NCBI GenBank assembly: GCA_036346395.1
Contig: CM070611.1
Coordinates: 25,244,473-25,308,472, forward strand
Source: Hsuehochloa calcarea
Taxonomy: Eukaryota; Streptophyta; Magnoliopsida; Poales; Poaceae
Reading direction: 5' to 3'
Length of the DNA stretch: 64,000 nt
This document shows, in pieces, positions 1 to 9,646 of this stretch (its first letter is position 1; each line of letters starts with the position of its first letter). The notes below the pieces were generated by a model. That model was given only the letters and a program-made list of their open reading frames with translations, was not told the origin of the DNA and did no database searches. A program made the translations under genes and the position numbers.

Positions 1-275
1 CTTTGGGCGGCGGTGGCGGCGCGGATGGAGAAGCAGCGAGGAAGCGACGGTGAAGAAGGAGCTCGGGCTCGCGGTAGCGACGGCGACACAACGACGCCCG
101 AAGGAAAAGGAGAGGAGCACCTGCTCAGCGGCGGCACTAGGAACACGACGCATGTCTCAAGGTGACAGGAAGGCGACTGGAGCGACGATGCGACGAACGA
201 ATGGCGGCGAAGACGAAGGTTAGGTGGCGGCACACCACGGTGATGGAGAGACGACGAAGAGGTGAGGGACCGAAA
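1..275 (-). repeat. GC-rich dispersed repeat, left part
   Basis: This stretch matches, in reverse complement, about 11720-11993 of the window. The same repeat resumes at 7311-7480, so it is one copy split by the retrotransposon at 276-7310. Reading frames through it give arginine-, serine- and proline-rich peptides that break differently in each copy, so I see no gene. The intact copy near 11720 shows the empty site, in which the left and right halves join exactly. Confidence 0.7.
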
Positions 276-1158
276 TGATAGCTCTGTGACCCGATCTTCC
301 AAAAGGTATAGATAAGTCAATTGTGGAGATATCGACGTTGATGATCCAAAGGCTCCGACCAAACAGATCGAACCCCTCGCAATCACTACACCACTGCTCC
401 GATGGTTATCAACCGTGCCGAACGCGGTTGACCTCGCCAAGAAGTCTATCTCCTGCATGTGAATCGAGAACACAAGCAAGAAAGTAGAAGATGCAATCTG
501 ATATTTTATTACGAATAAAGATGAAGCTCACAATGTGGGGTTCCTCAACCGAACGTGCGGCGAGACTGCTAAGCAGAATAATCTCAAAGAAAAACCCACC
601 CTAAACTATGACGGCTACTGTATATATATAGGGGGACGTGACAAGGTCGACCTAGGGTTGTGCGGCCGTAGGAAGAGGCGTACACAACCTGGGCTCCGAC
701 CTCGTCATGCTTATAAGGCTCTATTAGACCCAAAACGGTGACATAGCACCTTATTCACTATTCATATCGCGTATCTCTGGTCGAAGACCTGGTCGTAGGA
801 CTGGTCCTGGGGTGGTCTTGAGGAGTCCATGCTATCTCTGGTCGTAGATTGTGTCCAACGAGTACTGGGCTCACCGAGTACTGGTGAAACTGGTCACAGT
901 CCTTCTTGAAGTGGCCGTAGACCCTGCGGAACTGGTCGTAAACCTTTTTGAACTGGTCGTAGTCCTGGATTCCTAAGTACAAGTAAATCATCTCTATAAG
1001 GCAGCATCATAGAGTTCTCAAATAATACACTCAGCCCTAGAAACGAATTTACCTGATAAATAAGTTGACGAGCACGTGCCCGAGTAATTGGACCTTACAC
1101 ATCATTCAAAGTAGTAGGAAGAGGAATGTTCATATCAGTAGAAGGGATGTCCTCATCA
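276..1158 (-). repeat. 3' LTR of the CRM-like element
   Basis: The LTR is 883 bp and aligns along its length with 6449-7310. Read on the minus strand it starts TGATG and ends ATCA. A TATATATATA run near 625-640 is in the right place for its promoter. Between about 886 and 970 it holds a 21-bp tandem repeat (core GAACTGGTCGTAGACC) in roughly four imperfect units. Minus-strand translation of this array gives seven-residue repeats such as YDQFKKV and YDQFRRV. Confidence 0.85.
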
Positions 1159-2310
1159 TCCTCCTCTTCTTGAATTGGAGTCGTCCTCGACTCAAGATCA
1201 TCCTCCGCGCCCAAGAAAGGCCGCAAATCTGCAATGTTAAAGTTTGAGCTAACCCCAAAATCTGTAGACAAGTCTAACTTATATGCATTATCATTAATAC
1301 GTTCAAAAACTTTAAAAGGACTATCTACACGTGGCATGAGTTTAGACTTTCTCAAATCAGAAAATCGTTCTTTACGCAAGTGTAACCACACAAGATCACC
1401 AGGTTCAAAATAAACATGCTTGCGTCCCTGACTACCAACAACTTTATATTTAGCATTCATAATATCAATGTTCTCTTTCGTTGTCTCATGCATCTTTAGT
1501 ATCAACTCAACACGTTGTTGAGCATCAAAATTTACTTTCTTCGAAGCGGGAAGAGGTAACAAGTCGATAGGTGCACGATGGATGAATCCATAAACAATCT
1601 CAAAAGGACACTTCTTTTTGGTAGAATGCAGCGAACGATTATAAGTAAACTCCACATGAGGCAAGCAGTCCTCCCATATTTTTAATATTTTTAAGCACAA
1701 CCCTAAGCATAGTGGACAAAATTCTATTGACAACCTCAGTTTGTCCATCGGTTTGGAGATGACAAGTAGTGGAAAAGAACAGCTTAGTCCCCAACTTACC
1801 CCATAAGGTTTTCCAAAAATGACTAAGAAATTTAGTATCACTATATGAAACTATCGTATTCGGAATACCATGCAAGCAAATAATTTCCTTAAAGAACAAA
1901 TCAGCAACATTTGTAGCATCATCACTTTTATGATATGGTATAAAATGAGCCATCTTAGAGAATCTATCCACGATAACAAAAATACTATCCCTCCCCTTCT
2001 TTGTTCTAGGAAGCCCTAAAACAAAATCCATAGAAATATCTTCCCAAGGTATGCTTGGAACAGGAAGAGGCATGTATAAACCATGAGGATTAAGTCTTGA
2101 CTTATCTTTTTGGCACGTGGTGCAGCGGGCAATGAAGCATTCGACGTCACGCCTCATCTTTGGCCAATAAAAGTGGTGGGTCAGAATGTCCTCGGTCTTC
2201 TTCACGCCAAAGTGACCCATCAATCCTCCTCCATGCGCCTCAGAACAACAAAAGACGAACGGAGCTAGCTGGAATGCATAGCTTGTTAGCACGGTACACG
2301 AACCCATCAT
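1095..2310 (-). pseudogene. CRM-like integrase, frame-broken
   Basis: This is the integrase part of pol. It shows the zinc-binding region ending in CTTCQKDK, then the catalytic core with DFVLGLPR (first Asp), SDTKF (second Asp) and QTDGQTE (Glu). The C-terminal part ends RPFLGAEDDL and then an acidic run. A shift between two frames lies near 1640-1840. At about 1093 the frame hits TAA, where the other LTR has CAA: there the frame continues through TITQARARQL into the LTR. That extension resembles the C-terminal targeting region of CRM integrases, by family knowledge. The first stretch (2240-2310) has unrelated residues from a frame slip. Confidence 0.8.
1159..1173 (-). other. Polypurine tract of the CRM-like element
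   Basis: On the minus strand the bases directly before the 3' LTR are a near-pure purine run, AAGAAGAGGAGGA. It primes plus-strand DNA synthesis in LTR elements. Here it is also coding: it specifies the glutamate/aspartate run of pol just before the LTR. Confidence 0.75.
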
Positions 2311-2835
2311 GCACCATAAATTTATTCCAACCCTTTCCCTCTTGATAATTTAGCAACACATCTTTGAAATCAACATCATGCACATATTGCTCCTTTATTG
2401 ACTCTAATCCAAAGATTTTGAAGTCAAGTTGTGAAAGCATGGTATATCTCCTAGGCAAAGCATCAGCTATCATATTTTCTTTGCCCTTTTTATATTTAAT
2501 GACGTAGGGAAAAGACTCAATAAACTCAACCCACTTAGCATGTCTCATGGTTCAGTTGGTTTGACTTCGAATATGCTTCAACGATTCATGATCAGAATGT
2601 ATTACAAACACTTTGGGCCATAAATAATGTTGCCATGTTTCCAAAGTTCGAACTAGAGTATATAATTCTTTATCATAGGTAGAATAGTTCAAACTAGGAC
2701 CACTTAATTTTTCACTAAAGTAAGCAAGAGATTTTCCTTATTGAATTAACACACCACCAAGTACTATGCCACTAACATCACATTCTAATTCAAAAGTCTT
2801 ACTGAAATCAGAAAGTTGAAGCAAAGGGGTGTGTG
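2311..2835 (-). pseudogene. CRM-like RNase H, stops present
   Basis: Minus-strand translation shows the typical RNase H layout: a LECDVSG-like block, then SLAYFSEKLSG, YSTYDKELY, HSDHESL and finally KYKKGKENMIADALPRR. In functional relatives that last block usually reads ADALSRR. At least two in-frame stops and one frame shift near 2836 interrupt it. The domain joins the reverse transcriptase upstream and integrase downstream in one broken polyprotein. Confidence 0.75.
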
Positions 2836-3720
2836 TTAGCTTATCTTTGAGAGCGTCAAAAGCTTGTATTGTATGGTGGCCCACGTAAAAGGAACTCCCT
2901 TCTTTGTAAGCTCATTCAGCGGTGCAGCAAGGGTGCTGAAATCCCGAACAAAACGCCGATAGAAACCAGCAAGCCCTAGAAAACTCCGCACTTGTGTGAC
3001 CGTTTTAGGAGGCGGCCAACTCTGGATAGCGACGATCCTGGCTTGATCAACTTCGATGCCCTGTGGAGTAACAACATAGCCAAGAAAAGAGACTCGGTCT
3101 GTGCAAAAGGTACACTTCTCAATGTTACCAAACAAACGGGCATCTCTCAAAACATTAAAAACAGCACATAAATGATTCATGTGTTCTTCACATGACTTGC
3201 TATAGATCATAATATCATCGAAATAAACCACCACAAATTTTCCAATGAAAGCAGGCAAAACTTCGTTCATCAAACGCATAAAAGTACTAGGTGCATTAGT
3301 TAAACTAAAAGACATCACTAACCACTCATATAGTCCAAACTTAGTTTTAAATATCGTTTTCTATTCATCTCCTAATTTCATTCTAATCTGGTGGTACCCG
3401 CTACGCAAGGCAATCTTTGTGAAAAGAATAGAACCACTCAACTCATCAAGCATATCGTCTAACCTAGAAATGGGATGACGATACCGTTTTGTGATATTAT
3501 TAATGGCTCTACAGTCAACACACATATGCCAACTGATGTCTTTCTTAGGAACCAAAAGAACAGGAACAGCACAAGGACTAAGGCTTTCCCGTACGTACCC
3601 TCGGTCCAAAAGGTCTTGGACTTGCCGTTGAATTTCCTTTGTCGCTTCTAGATTGGTCCTATACGACGCACGGTTTGGCAAAGTCGCTCCCGGAATTAAA
3701 TCAATTTGGTGTTAAATCCC
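2836..3720 (-). pseudogene. CRM-like reverse transcriptase, two pieces
   Basis: The N-terminal piece (3361-3681) carries LLDRGYVRESLSPCAVP, the CVDCRAINNIT block and SGYHQIRMK. The C-terminal piece (2836-3318) carries FSLTNAPSTFMRLMNEV, the catalytic box YFDDIMIYSK (usually YVDD in this clade), and SFLGLAGFYRRFVRDFS. A frame break lies between them near 3320-3360. It copies element RNA into DNA in functional relatives; here it is a relic or a mis-sequenced copy. Confidence 0.85.
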
Positions 3721-4168
3721 TCTAATAGGTGGCAGTCCCAGGAGTATTTCAGCTGGAAACACATCCTTATATGCCTGCAAAAGGTTAGTGACAGCAGATG
3801 GCAAAGAGCTAGATATATCATCAAGTGAAAAATAAAACATCTTTACATATCAAAGTATAGCATGGCATATCATGATGAAAAATTTCAGCAAGATCAGATT
3901 GGTTGCAAGCATGACACAACCCTTTAATTTAATTCCCTCGGTCCTAGAACTAGGTGCCAACCGCTCTTTCTTAGGTGAAAAAAATATTCTTCACTACTTG
4001 CTGATTTTCAGATTCATGTTCAAGTTCTTTTTTCTCATTTTCAGCTAGCTCTTTATCACAATTCACAATTTCAGTAGGTGTCAAAGGCAGCAAAGTTATT
4101 TTCTTTCCTTTATGCATAAGAGTTTATTTATTACATCTACCATGATGAGTTGCATCGGTATCAAATTC

Positions 4169-4440
4169 TCATGAACAACCTAATAAAAGAGAGCAGGCTT
4201 GCATAGGTACTACGTCGAAATTAGTGACATCATGATAGGAACCAATGGAAAAATGCACTCTCGCAGATTGTATTACCTTCACCTTGCCGCTATTGTTGAA
4301 CCACTGAATGTGGTATGGGTGAGGATGCGCACGTGTGGTCAAGTCAAGCTTCTTAACCAATCCTGAATTCACCAAGGTATTGCAGCTTCTGCCATCAATT
4401 ATGACACGAACACAGTAATCCTTAACGATAAGGAACATTT
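4169..4440 (-). pseudogene. CRM-like aspartic protease
   Basis: The minus-strand frame reads VIIDGRSCNTLVNSGLVKKL, then HPHPYHIQW and IGSYHDV, ending LLLGCS, close to the pepsin-like fold of Ty3/gypsy proteases. The catalytic D-[ST]-G appears as IIDGRSC. No stop occurs inside this piece. It lies directly downstream of the gag zinc knuckle and upstream of the reverse transcriptase. About 450 bp between 3720 and 4169 carry no clear open frame. Confidence 0.7.
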
Positions 4441-4446
4441 GAAATA

Positions 4447-5238
4447 AATTATGATGTTGTAGCTCTCTTGCTCTCTTTGAGAGCTCAATACTCGCTGCAC
4501 AATTATAGTTCTATAATTCTCCGTAGCAGCGGCACCTAAAATTTCCTCACCATCGCTATCTACCTCATGTTCATCATCATTACCTGCAAGGTTAGCTGCA
4601 AGAACGTATTCATCCTCAATATCACTAGCACTTACGTAACCACCGTCTTCTGTCGCAATGTACGCTCGCTGACTTGGGCAATCTCTCATGAAGTGGCTCA
4701 TTCCTTTACAACTGTGGCACACTATTTCTATTGTACGACCTGTGGAAGCAACCGATGAAGAGCTCTACGCTGGTTCCTGCACACTAGTAGGTTTGCTCGT
4801 CTCGGGTGCGCGTGACGGTGGAGATGGTGCTGCTGAACGCGTCCTACTCACAGAGGGGGCAGTAGACCGAAAAGCATGAGGTGGGGATGTCTTGGCTTGT
4901 CCCGACGTTGATCTCGATGTAGATGTACTGCTAAAGTTGCTCCTAGTCCTTTGTTGTCTACCCTGCAATTCCTTTTCATGACGGTTGTGATGTAGGCGGT
5001 GTCGTTGACGTGCATCTTTGTCAGCAAACACAGCGCCGGTATCACGATTTCTCCTCTCATTATCATCAAGATCTTGAGTTGCATCGTGATCATACTCACG
5101 TCCAATGTTTGGTGGCCGGTTCACCATTCTTTCAAGGCGTGTAGTGAGCGCTGCAACACTATCGTTAGCGTTGCAATGTGATCGTGGTAGCTTGAAGATT
5201 CCTGTCGATGTCCTCATTAATGGTATTGCGTTGTTCAT
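4447..5238 (-). pseudogene. CRM-like gag remnant with zinc knuckle
   Basis: One piece (to about 4722) holds the nucleocapsid knuckle CHSCKGMSHFMRDC, a perfect CX2CX4HX4C, followed by an acidic spacer. The upstream piece (4765-5238) is rich in Ser, Arg and Pro, as in the tail of CRM gag. The N-terminal capsid part of gag, normally several hundred residues, is not recognisable: upstream (5239-6434) I see no long coding frame. The element is therefore gag-defective. Confidence 0.7.
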
Positions 5239-6434
5239 CCAAGAGCGTCATGAGCTCTCCCTTTACAACACACTCTTTCTCATCAGACGTTTCACCTGTC
5301 ATGGTTAGCAGAGAACAAAAGACAACACAAAGGTATTATCCCTATCAACTACTAGGTGATGGAAGTTGGAAACACACACTCTCAAGTGTCTTACCACACT
5401 CTTACAAGTGTTCTTACCAATGCAGCAGGTGGTACAATCGGTGGCTGGTTCGTGATACCGTGTCGAGAGTGTGTATGATTGCAAGAGGGGACAAGTCTGA
5501 TCAAGAGTAGGTGGAGCTCGGAAGGCACAATATGTAGCAAGGATTAGCAAAAATCGTAACCTGATTAGCAAAGTTGAATAAGGGTCCAAAGTACCTGTCA
5601 TGGTTGCTGGACTAAAAAGTGTCCCTAGCTCTAGCACAATATTGATCGATAACAAGGACTAGATACAAAGGATTCAAAGGATGCAAGGCTGGGAGTGGTC
5701 GTAGACCAACTGGGGGTGGTCGATTTGATTCTTGTTCACTGGGGGTGGTCGATTTGCTTGGTCGTAGACCAACTGGGGGTGGTCGATTTGATTCTTCTTC
5801 ACTGGAGGTGGTCGATTTGCTTCTTCTTCTTCTCTCTTTTTTGACTGCCGAAACCCAACCTAGGGTTCCTTTTTTTGTGAATGTGACCTTGACTCAAAAC
5901 CCTCTTCTGGGTCTATGGATATATATGGGTCACAAACTCTCTTTCTCTCTCTCTCTCTGAACTTTGGCTAGATCCGTTCGGCTATAGAAATTCTTCTAGG
6001 ACTTTATGTGGTAGGCACGATATGATGAGTGCGTGGGGTGTTCGAGAGCAACAATAAACAAATGGGGTTGTCGGGGCGGAGACGAATAGATGGTCGATCA
6101 CGAGGGAGTGGTCGAATTCGAGGAGATCGTCGAAAAGGGGTGTTGTTCGAGTAGGTGGTGGCGCGGCCAGGATGGATGGTGGCACGGCGGCGACGGTGTT
6201 GACTAGAGACCAAAAACACGACTCTAAACCAGCAACACGACTTAGACAAATGACACTAATTCAACAACGTGAAACAAAGAATGAAAATTGTAAAGGCACA
6301 ATGGGTGATGGGACAATGGAAGAACACGATTTAACAAAAAATATTTTTGTGGGATAATTTTCTGGAGCTTTAGGACGATGGAAAACAACTAATCTAAAAG
6401 GGAGAAAATTGTGATTACCTAACTGGCAACTTTT
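5239..6434 (-). other. Leader and eroded gag region of the CRM-like element
   Basis: This 1.2-kb stretch lies between the primer-binding site and the first recognisable gag. It has no convincing frame. A 63-bp exact-period tandem duplication occupies 5696-5821 (core ACTGGGGGTGGTCGATTTG), and a short CT run lies near 5940-5958. Confidence 0.5.
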
Positions 6435-6447
6435 GCTCTGATACCAA
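6435..6447 (-). other. Primer-binding site, tRNA-iMet, CRM-like element
   Basis: On the minus strand the bases next to the 5' LTR read TTGGTATCAGAGC. This is the complement of the 3' end of initiator tRNA-Met, the usual primer of plant LTR retrotransposons. It fixes the element's orientation and its 5' LTR at 6449-7310. Confidence 0.85.
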
Positions 6448-6448
6448 C

Positions 6449-7310
6449 TGATAGCTCTGTGGCCCAATCTTTCGAAGGGTATTGATAAGTCGATTGTGGA
6501 GATCTCAACGTTGATGATCCAAAGGCTCCGACCAAACAGATCGAACCCCTCGTAATCACTACACCACTGCTCCGATGGTTATCAACCGTGCCGAACGCGG
6601 TTGACCTTGCCAAGAAGGCTATCTCCTGCATGCGAATCGAGAACACAAGCAAGAAAGTAGAAGATGCAATCTGATATTGTATTGCAAATAAAGATGAAGC
6701 TCACAATGTGGGGTTCCTCAACCGAATGTGCGGCGAGACAGCTAAGCAGAATAATCTCAAAGAAAAACCCACCCTAAACTATGACGGCTACTGTATATAT
6801 ATAGGGGGACGTGAGGAGGTCAACCTAGGGTTGTGCGGCCGTGGGAAGAGGCGTACACAACCTGGTCTCCGACCTCGTCACGCTTATAAGGCCCTATTAG
6901 ACCCAAAACGGTAACACAACACCTTATTCACTATTCATATAGCGTATCTCTGGTCGAAGACCTGGTCGTAGGACTGGTCCTGGGGTGGTCTTGAGGAGTC
7001 CATGCTATCTCTGGTCGTAGATTGTGTCCAACGAGTACTGGGCTCGCCGAGTACTAGTGGAACTGATCGTAGGCCTTCTTGAAGTGGTCGTAGACCTTCT
7101 TGAACTGGTCGTAGTCCTAGATTCCTAAGTACAAGTAAATCATATCCGTTAGGCAGCATCATAGAGTTCTCAAATAATACACTCAGCCCTAGAAACGAAT
7201 TTACCTGATAAATAAGTTGACGAGCACGTGCCTGAGTAATTGTACCTTGCACATCTTTCAAAGTAGTAGGAAGATGAGTGTTCATATCAGTAGAAGTGAT
7301 GTCCTCATCG
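6449..7310 (-). repeat. 5' LTR of the CRM-like element
   Basis: This 862-bp copy pairs with 276-1158. It keeps CAA where the other copy has a TAA stop, so an open frame runs from the right edge of the LTR to about 6938. Its last part contains heptapeptide repeats (GLRPVQE, GLRPLQE) from the 21-bp array. That is a different frame from the one repeated in the other LTR. A TATA-like run lies near 6795-6806. Confidence 0.85.
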
Positions 7311-7510
7311 TGAAAGAGGAGGGCAAGGGACGCGAGGTGATCCGCACAGACAGCGGTGGGGATGCACCAGAGGAGACCAAAGACGGCGTGGCGAGTTGAG
7401 GAGATGATGGCGATAGCGACTTCATGAGCTCCCGAGGACGAAGAGGTGAGCACCGGCTATAAAACGGCGAGGCGAAGTCAATGGCGGCGATGGCACGGAT
7501 TGAGAGGCAC
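7311..7510 (-). repeat. GC-rich dispersed repeat, right part
   Basis: This continues the repeat begun at 1-275 and matches 11500-11720 in reverse complement, including the block GAGGTGAGCACCGGCTA. It has one copy of the 51-bp unit that is duplicated at 11506-11607. No gene is supported. Confidence 0.65.
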
Positions 7511-8990
7511 AAACGGTGAAAAAATCAGTGCAACAGAGACACAAACCGCGAGGGTGACTTGGGGTTTCGGGAGAGGAAGACAGCGCGGGAGTTTTGACGC
7601 GGGCAACGTGCTTAATTAGGCACGGGGAGGGAGAGTTGTAGGTGAGGCCGACGCGGCTGCGCGGCGGCCGGGACACTAAGTCGGAGGCGGGGAGGACAAG
7701 GCTAACAGTGGGGCCCACGGGACAAAGGGGATGGAGGTGGAAGCTGGACTTTGGCCAATCCCACAAAATTCACTACCTTCCCGACGCATGAAACAAAACT
7801 AGTCGATCAGGCCGCCGCTCATGGCTGGTCTGACCACCCCCTGACCGGTCAGACCACCCACCGGCCTGACCGCCTGGGACTTAGGGAAAATTTTCAAGTC
7901 CTTGCTAAGATTAACGATATTACCAATTATTCAGTATACTAAGATTAAGACTAATTATTCAAATCCAGAAAACTAGGATTTCTCTAAACACATTAACGAT
8001 ATTACCAATTATTCAGTATACTAAGATTAAGATCATCTACTCATGCTCTTCACACCAATCTTTGGCTCCTAGCTAAAAATGCCTTCATATATGGTTTTGT
8101 ATGTTTGCTTTTGCTACATGTCCTGTCAAAAAGTTGTCGTTTTGATCTTTTGAAGCCAGTCCCCATGACGCATTTTTTATCAATATATTTTGCTATCATA
8201 TACTGAAAAATGCTACAAGAATACGACATTATGAATGTTCTTTTTGACAAATTGGTCTACAGTGTACTTATATCATTTTCACACATGCAAGCTCTAGACC
8301 AAAAAAAAAAAAAACACACACACACAAATGGGTTGAAGTTTATTAATTATTGTAAAGCTTAAGATAGCACCCTTTGTATATTTTTTGAGTAAATTGCACA
8401 GTATGTCCCTAAGCTTGCATGCTTGGATCACCGGAGATTTGGCTGTGACATGAGTGTGCGAGAGAGATGATAGAGGAGTGTGAGAGGAAATTAATAGGAA
8501 GATACAGAGCAGAGTATAGCAGGTGACATGTCAGCCAAAATAAAACACGTTGTAGCCAACATCGAGTGCTGTGTGCACTAGTTTTGACCCATTTAGATCC
8601 AACTAAACAAGTTCGATGACGTAAATATGCATTTCTCAAGTTCAGGCATTCCGCTCAAGTTTAGAGACCTACGGTGTAATTACTCTATTTCTTTTACAAT
8701 TACGATTAGTGGAGTATCTACAATTAATCTGTCTCTGACGAACCTAGCTAAAAAAAAAATATGCCAAACGTTTCATGCCATCGCCATGCATCTACTTGGA
8801 AGAAGCCTTAACCTGCACATGCACATGCACATGCATGGTCGCTAGCCAGCAACAACCATCCAACCACATGCACTTCCATGCCGTGAACGAACACATGCAA
8901 TGCACAACTGGTGATGTGGGCTGATCGATCCGAATCTCCAAATTAAAAATCAGAGAGAAGGACAAGGACAATAGTTTGGAACATGGGTCT
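7511..8990. other. Anonymous intergenic DNA with small repeats
   Basis: No gene is supported here. A short GACCGGTCAGACC-rich patch (about 7795-7890) resembles the palindromic part of the Sirevirus-1 LTRs and is probably a fragment. A 41-bp direct repeat lies at 7910-7950 and 7992-8032. An A-run followed by CA repeats lies near 8299-8327, and CACATG repeats lie at about 8815-8835, upstream of the peptide gene. Confidence 0.5.
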
Positions 8991-9073
8991 ACTGTCCGTT
9001 CGTATATAATTGATCTCGATCGGGTCGATCCGCTGCACCTTCCTCCCCCTGCCGCTGCCGTCGCGCGAGCGTC

Positions 9074-9079
9074 TATATA
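9074..9079 (+). promoter_or_regulatory. TATA box of the cysteine-rich peptide gene
   Basis: TATATA lies 97 bp before the ATG at 9171. Transcription would start near 9105, giving a leader of about 65 bases. The inference is from position and sequence only. Confidence 0.5.
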
Positions 9080-9170
9080 CAGAGAGGCGTCTGTCAGCAC
9101 TTCATAGCTGGATCTAGATCGATCCCCAAACGATCCTAGCAGGCTGTAGCTAAAGCTGACCACCTTCCTC

Positions 9171-9503
9171 ATGGCCTCTGCGACTGCGAAGCTCACCGTC
9201 GCGCTCGCCGCGGCCGCCGTCGTGTGCGCCGCTCTGGCAGCGACGACGGCTCTCGCGGACCCGGGGGAGGACTGTGGGGTGCAGAATAAGTACTTCATGA
9301 ACTGTCTGGGCCGTGGCATCATGGAGGGGTGCTGTGGCGTGGTCTCGGACTGCCGGTGCTTCTGCCTGCTGGAGCGGGAGGCAGAGATCCGCTGCGTCCC
9401 CGGGCGTCGCTGCCTGAAACCACGTGGGGCGGCTGCGAAAGCGGTGAAGCTGGCCGAACTGGATCTCTCCTGCATGAGAAACCTCAAGTGCAAGCGTGCC
9501 TAA
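9171..9503 (+). CDS. Secreted cysteine-rich peptide, 110 aa
   Basis: The first 29 residues form a clear signal peptide: a short charged start, then an Ala/Val-rich hydrophobic core, with likely cleavage after TALA. The mature 81 residues hold 11 cysteines at positions 35, 45, 54, 55, 61, 63, 65, 75, 81, 101 and 107. They include a CC pair and a CRCFC cluster. The mature chain is basic at its C-terminus (MRNLKCKRA). The C-X9-C-X8-CC-X5-CXC start recalls the eight-cysteine lipid-transfer and prolamin-like folds, but spacing and number do not fit, so I do not assign a family. The role is unknown; such peptides act outside the cell in signalling, reproduction or defence. The context ATGG and a TATA box 97 bp upstream support this start. 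It is apparently single-exon. A repeat that is duplicated at 12559 begins 144 bp after its stop. Confidence 0.65.
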   Translation: MASATAKLTVALAAAAVVCAALAATTALADPGEDCGVQNKYFMNCLGRGIMEGCCGVVSDCRCFCLLEREAEIRCVPGRRCLKPRGAAAKAVKLAELDLSCMRNLKCKRA

Positions 9504-9646
9504 CCAGTACGTTGTTAGCTAGCTGCTGCTTCATATTTGCTTCCTCGATCAGCTGGTTGATGTGCGTGCGTGGCTTGGTTTGTTCCATTTCGAGTAGTGC
9601 GTACTGCTACTGCTACGTACGTCGTCCTGCTGTGTAAACTGATTTC

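Larger units (their letters stand above)
276..7310 (-). mobile_element. CRM-like Ty3/gypsy LTR retrotransposon, degenerate
   Basis: Two related LTRs (276-1158 and 6449-7310) bound an internal region of 5.3 kb. All coding signals are on the minus strand in the order gag zinc knuckle, protease, reverse transcriptase, RNase H, integrase, which is the Ty3/gypsy order. The LTRs start TGATGAGG and end CTATCA when read in the element's direction. Flanking 5-mers are CGAAA (271-275) and TGAAA (7311-7315), one mismatch apart, and the empty site is visible near 11719-11723. The polypurine tract lies inside the pol frame and pol runs into the 3' LTR, a layout known for centromeric (CRM) chromoviruses. 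The protease motif IIDGRSC and the VQRVLS motif after the zinc knuckle also recall that clade. Stops and frame breaks show it is not autonomous as read. Confidence 0.85.

Noticed and set aside
8792..9493. Minus-strand frame of 233 codons antisense to the cysteine-rich peptide gene
   Set aside because: It mirrors the GC-rich coding strand of the peptide gene, has no family features, and the sense frame has a signal peptide, TATA box and good start context.
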